A stretch of DNA of 27,132 nt, taken from the NCBI GenBank assembly GCA_023387235.1, contig JAEWIJ010000116.1, forward strand, positions 1-27,132, given 5' to 3'. The translations under genes and the position numbers were made by a program. The stretch is from Pseudomonadota bacterium (lineage in GTDB: Bacteria > Pseudomonadota > Alphaproteobacteria > Rhizobiales > Hyphomicrobiaceae). Of this stretch, positions 24,154 through 27,132 are shown piece after piece (positions within the stretch are counted from its first letter, which is position 1; each line of letters starts with the position of its first letter). The notes beneath the pieces are model-generated. The model worked only from the letters and a program-made list of their open reading frames with translations, was not told the DNA's origin and did no database searches.

Positions 24154-24271
24154 GTCCCTTCTCCCCGTCCTTTTCGGGTATATGGTTAGTATGAGGGGCG
24201 GCGCCACTTGCCAACGTCGGCGTTTGCCGCCGCCCCTCATCCCGGCCTTCTCCCCGCGCGCGGGGAGAAGG
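24154..24271. repeat. palindromic mosaic repeat, second long copy (first hairpin decayed)
   Basis: The left outer arm GTCCCTTCTCCCCGT (24154-24168) is intact, but its partner is degraded to a CGGGTATATGG-type sequence. The central stem ATGAGGGGCGGCG / CGCCGCCCCTCAT (24191-24203 with 24228-24240) and the right hairpin, a perfect 26-base palindrome at 24246-24271, are intact. The internal loop also matches the copy at 16482. It begins 10 bases beyond the urtE stop, in the urtE-to-SnoaL gap, so the intact hairpins could terminate the urt operon. Confidence 0.8.
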
Positions 24272-24280
24272 GGAAGAAGG

Positions 24281-24976
24281 CTAAACCGACAACCTGCGCC
24301 GCACGTCGGTCTCGACCATGTCAGTGCGGGCGCCGGACATCACGATCTGCCCGCGCTCCATGACCGCATAGCGGTCGGCGAGATCGCGCGCGAACTCGAA
24401 GTACTGCTCGACCAGAAGGATCGCCATCTCGCCCTTCTTGCGCAGGTAGTCGATAGCGCGGCCGATGTCTTTGATGATGGAGGGCTGGATGCCTTCGGTC
24501 GGCTCGTCGAGAACGAGCAGGTGCGGCCTCATGGCGAGCGCGCGGCCGATCGCAAGCTGCTGCTGCTGGCCGCCGGAGAGATCGCCCCCGCGTCGGCGCA
24601 GCATGGATTTCAACACCGGAAAGAGGGTGAAGATCTCGTCGTCGATCTCGCGATCCTCGCTCTTGAGCGGTGCAAGGCCCGTCTGCAAGTTCTCGGCGAC
24701 GGTCAGAAGCGGGAAGATCTCGCGTCCCTGCGGAACGAGCGCGATGCCGCGGCGCGCGCGCTCGTAGGGCGGCAGACCGTTGAGCGTCTGACCATCCCAC
24801 TCGATGAGGCCGGCACTCACCGGATGATGACCGGCGATGGCGCGAAGCAGCGTGGTCTTGCCGACGCCATTGCGACCCATGAGCGACGTCACTTCGCCCT
24901 TGCGCACCTCGAGGTTCACGCCGCGCAGCACTTGTGCGGCCCCGTAGTGCAGGTCGACGTCCTCGACCTTCAGCAT
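24281..24976 (-). CDS. urtE: urea ABC transporter ATP-binding subunit UrtE
   Basis: This 231-residue LivF-like ATPase is the second nucleotide-binding subunit of the urea importer. Walker A is GRNGVGKT (34-41), VPQGREIFPLLTVAENL is at 81-97, the signature LSGGQ at 133-137, Walker B with D157/E158, and EQ in the H-loop position (190-191). The sequences GRNGVGKTTLL, SGGQQQQLAIGRAL and DEPTEGIQPSIIKDIGR distinguish UrtE from ordinary LivF. It is the last gene of the urt operon, 18 bases after urtD. No urease genes follow in the window. Confidence 0.93.
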   Translation of the reverse strand: MLKVEDVDLHYGAAQVLRGVNLEVRKGEVTSLMGRNGVGKTTLLRAIAGHHPVSAGLIEWDGQTLNGLPPYERARRGIALVPQGREIFPLLTVAENLQTGLAPLKSEDREIDDEIFTLFPVLKSMLRRRGGDLSGGQQQQLAIGRALAMRPHLLVLDEPTEGIQPSIIKDIGRAIDYLRKKGEMAILLVEQYFEFARDLADRYAVMERGQIVMSGARTDMVETDVRRRLSV

Positions 24977-24994
24977 CGCGCTTTCTCCTGTCCT

Positions 24995-25774
24995 TCAGCG
25001 CCCAAGGTAAACCTCGATGACGCGAGGATTCTCCGAAACGGTATCGATGGCCCCTTCCGCGAGCACAGAGCCTTCGTGCAAACAGGTCACCTTCACGCCG
25101 AGCGCACGCACGAACGCCATGTCGTGCTCGACCACGACCACCGAGTGATCCGCCGCGGAAATGCGCCGCAGCAGCGCCGCAGTCGCCTCGGTCTCGGCAT
25201 CCGTCATGCCGGCGACCGGCTCATCGACGAGCAGCAGCTTCGGGTCCTGCGCGAGCAGCATCCCGATCTCGAGCCACTGCTTCTGGCCATGGCTCAGCAA
25301 GCCCGCGAGGCGTTCGCGCTGGGCTGAGAGCCCGGCGATCTCGAGGATCTCGTCGAGGCGGCGCGTTTCCTCCGCGCTCGTGCGCGCGACGAGCACGGCG
25401 CGTGCACGCCGGTCGCCCTTCAGCGCGAGGAGGATGTTGTCCTCTACGGTGTGGCTCTCGAAGACCGTCGGCTTCTGGAATTTGCGGCCGATGCCGAGGT
25501 TGACGATCGACGCTTCGTCGAGGCGCGTCAGATCGATGCCGCGATCGAAGATCACCTCGCCCGTGTCGGGGCGCGTCTTGCCCGTGATCACGTCCATCAT
25601 CGTCGTCTTGCCGGCGCCGTTGGGGCCGATGATGGCGCGCATCTCGCCGGGCGCGATCTGCAGCGAAAGCTCGTTGAGGGCGCGAAAGCCATCGAAGGAA
25701 ACGCTGACGCCGTCGAGATAGAGGAGGCTCGGCGTGAGCGGCGGCGGAACATCGGGTTCGACGATCGACGTCAT
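24995..25774 (-). CDS. urtD: urea ABC transporter ATP-binding protein UrtD
   Basis: This 259-residue LivG-like ATPase has Walker A GPNGAGKT (50-57), RKFQKPTVFE with the Q-loop (97-106), the UrtD-type signature LSHGQKQWLEIGMLLAQDP (160-178), Walker B with D184/E185 and the H-loop His at 217. The FQKPTVFE and HGQKQWLEIGMLL strings are hallmarks of UrtD. The ATG at 25774 has AGGAG about nine bases upstream, overlapping the end of urtC. The frame is open further up to 25852, but those 26 residues are the antisense-frame reading of the urtC end and are not conserved. Confidence 0.93.
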   Translation of the reverse strand: MTSIVEPDVPPPLTPSLLYLDGVSVSFDGFRALNELSLQIAPGEMRAIIGPNGAGKTTMMDVITGKTRPDTGEVIFDRGIDLTRLDEASIVNLGIGRKFQKPTVFESHTVEDNILLALKGDRRARAVLVARTSAEETRRLDEILEIAGLSAQRERLAGLLSHGQKQWLEIGMLLAQDPKLLLVDEPVAGMTDAETEATAALLRRISAADHSVVVVEHDMAFVRALGVKVTCLHEGSVLAEGAIDTVSENPRVIEVYLGR

Positions 25775-25785
25775 CGCAATGGCTC

Positions 25786-26937
25786 CTACTCGGCGAGCTG
25801 CGGGACGGGCGCAGGCTTGGTCTCGCCCTTCTCCGCTGGAGAAGAACGCCAACGCTCCCAGAGATCGTTGAACTTGCCGAGAATGCCCTTCGGCAGCCAG
25901 ATCGTGGTGACGACGAACAGCGCACCGAGCGCGAAGAGCCAGTAGGGCGCGAGAAAGCCGGTTGTGAACGTCGTCTTGGCGAAGTTCACGAGCACCGCGC
26001 CGAGGGCGGCACCGGCAAGCGTGCCGCGCCCGCCGACCGCGACCCAGATCACGACCTCGATGGAGTTGGCCGGGAGAAACTCGCTCGGATTGATGATGCC
26101 GACCTGCGGCACGTAGAGCGCGCCCGCAATGCCCGCCATGATGGCGGAGACGGTAAAGACGAAGGTCTTGTAGTGCTCGACGCGGTAGCCGATGAAGCGG
26201 GTCCGGCTCTCCGCGTCACGGATGCAGACGAGGACCTTACCGAGCCGGGACGCGACGATCGCCCGCGCCACGAGGTATCCGAGAGCCAGCGCCAGCGCCG
26301 AGGCTGCGAAGAGCGCGGCCCGAGTCGTGTTCGCCTGGACCGGAAAGCCCAGAATATCCTTGAAGTCCGTGAGGCCGTTGTTGCCCCCGAAGCCCATGTC
26401 GTTGCGGAAGAACGCGAGCATCAGCGCGTAGGTCAGCGCCTGCGTGATGATCGAGAGATACACGCCCGTCACGCGGCTGCGGAAGGCGAACCAGCCGAAC
26501 ACGAACGCGAGCAGGCCGGGGACGGCCATCACCATGAGGAAGGCAAACCAGGCGTTCTCGAAACCGTACCAGTACCATGGCAACTCTTTCCAATTGAGGA
26601 AGACCATGAAGTCCGGAAGGATCGGATGGGCGTACACGCCGCGCGTACCGATCTGGCGCATGAGGTACATGCCCATGGCGTAGCCGCCTAGTGCAAAGAA
26701 GGCACCATGGCCGAGCGAGAGAATGCCGCAGTAGCCCCACACGAGATCGAGCGACAACGCGAGCAGCGCGAAGCACAAGTATTTGCCGAGGATCGCCAAG
26801 GTCGCCGTCGAGACGTGGAAGGGCGACGTCTCCGGCACCGCGAGATGCAGGATCGGCACGGCGATGGCGAGCCCGAGAATGATCGCCAGAAACCACTTGC
26901 CTGTGCGGTCGTCGGCGAGAAGCGCGCGCGTGATCAT
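25786..26937 (-). CDS. urtC: urea ABC transporter permease UrtC
   Basis: This is a 383-residue LivM-like inner-membrane permease with about ten helices. Family segments are YCGILSLGHGAFFALGGYAMGMYLMRQIG near 70-98, YWYGFENAWFAFLMV, FGGNNGLTDFKDILGF (the UrtC-specific loop), IRDAESRTRFIGYRVEHYK and VIWVAVGGRGTLAGAALGA. It pairs with UrtB to form the urea channel. The ATG at 26937 overlaps the urtB stop as ATGA (26934-26937), indicating translational coupling. The ORF ends 11 bases before urtD. Confidence 0.93.
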   Translation of the reverse strand: MITRALLADDRTGKWFLAIILGLAIAVPILHLAVPETSPFHVSTATLAILGKYLCFALLALSLDLVWGYCGILSLGHGAFFALGGYAMGMYLMRQIGTRGVYAHPILPDFMVFLNWKELPWYWYGFENAWFAFLMVMAVPGLLAFVFGWFAFRSRVTGVYLSIITQALTYALMLAFFRNDMGFGGNNGLTDFKDILGFPVQANTTRAALFAASALALALGYLVARAIVASRLGKVLVCIRDAESRTRFIGYRVEHYKTFVFTVSAIMAGIAGALYVPQVGIINPSEFLPANSIEVVIWVAVGGRGTLAGAALGAVLVNFAKTTFTTGFLAPYWLFALGALFVVTTIWLPKGILGKFNDLWERWRSSPAEKGETKPAPVPQLAE

Positions 26938-27132
26938 GCCTCGACGGCCCTTCCCTTGAGTGCGACCAGGCCGCGCGGCCGCTTCTGGATGAACACGATG
27001 ATCGCCACGAGCAGCAGGATCTTGCCCAGCACGGCGCCGGCATAGGGCTCGAGCAGTTTGTTGGCCATGCCGATCGAGAGGGCGCCGATAAGCGTGCCCC
27101 AGAGATTGCCCACGCCGCCGAACACGACAACG
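26934..27132 (-). CDS. urtB: urea ABC transporter permease UrtB, C-terminal part (runs off right edge)
   Basis: Only the last 65 codons are visible: VVVFGGVGNLWGTLIGALSI, then a membrane helix (GAVLGKILLLVAIIVFIQKR) and the terminal GLVALKGRAVEA. The FGGVGNLWGTLIGA and KRPRGL strings match the C-terminus of UrtB-type LivH permeases. The start and the urtA receptor gene lie beyond 27132. An in-frame GTG at 27125 is not a real start because the conserved frame continues past it. Confidence 0.85.
   Translation of the reverse strand, partial: VVVFGGVGNLWGTLIGALSIGMANKLLEPYAGAVLGKILLLVAIIVFIQKRPRGLVALKGRAVEA

Noticed and set aside
23590..24240. Longer start for the SnoaL-like protein (216 residues)
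   Set aside because: The extra 52 codons come from the palindromic repeat, and the signal peptide begins only at 24084.
23894..25327. A 477-codon rightward open frame
   Set aside because: It runs through the palindromic repeat and antisense to urtE/urtD, and is a shadow of those genes.

Overview
The window looks like chromosomal DNA of a high-GC alphaproteobacterium, most likely Hyphomicrobiales. The grounds are strong G/C preference at third codon positions, RadA/NspC/acetoacetyl-CoA synthetase/UrtBCDE proteins of alphaproteobacterial flavour, and intergenic palindromic mosaic repeats of the kind known from rhizobia. Genus cannot be fixed from the sequence alone. No rRNA, tRNA, CRISPR array, insertion sequence, prophage or plasmid origin was seen.

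Layout. 1-34: the first codons of a leftward gene, probably radA. 210-3432: rightward unit of carboxynorspermidine decarboxylase (nspC), an SDR dehydrogenase and an MFS transporter. 3498-5471: leftward acetoacetyl-CoA synthetase. 5766-7532: rightward AsmA-like envelope protein. 7548-8213: leftward Pcm-like methyltransferase. 8433-16467: a six-gene rightward cluster of two LivHM-type permeases, two LivGF-type ATPases, an AMP-binding acyl-CoA synthetase, a periplasmic LivJ-type binding protein and an acyl-CoA dehydrogenase (seven genes counting both permeases and both ATPases). 16639-18018: leftward L,D-transpeptidase. 18329-19207: rightward secreted SGNH hydrolase. 19263-19640: leftward small Tyr/His/Trp-rich secreted protein. 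19924-20559: rightward secreted six-cysteine protein. 20661-22859: malate synthase G (glcB). 22930-23568: PPOX-class flavoprotein. 23590-24084: leftward exported SnoaL/NTF2-like protein. 24281-27132: leftward end of a urea ABC transporter operon (urtB partial, urtC, urtD, urtE).

How the genes work together. The central cluster encodes a complete branched-chain-amino-acid-type (HAAT) importer together with an acyl-CoA synthetase and an acyl-CoA dehydrogenase. This suggests uptake of a carboxylic acid, CoA activation and the first oxidation. The true substrate is not readable from sequence. Acetoacetyl-CoA synthetase and malate synthase G would feed ketone-body and C2 products into central metabolism. 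The second HAAT system (Urt) imports urea; no urease genes lie downstream of urtE in the window. A group of envelope genes (AsmA-like, L,D-transpeptidase, SGNH hydrolase, three small exported proteins) is interspersed.

The most notable non-coding signals are three copies of a palindromic mosaic repeat at gene 3' ends (3442, 16482, 24154), a strong GAAA-capped hairpin between the binding-protein and dehydrogenase genes, and a UUCG-capped terminator between two convergent genes. I did not find an obviously undescribed defence or mobile system. The best candidates for a second look are the transporter/CoA-ligase/dehydrogenase cluster and the aromatic/His-rich secreted protein.
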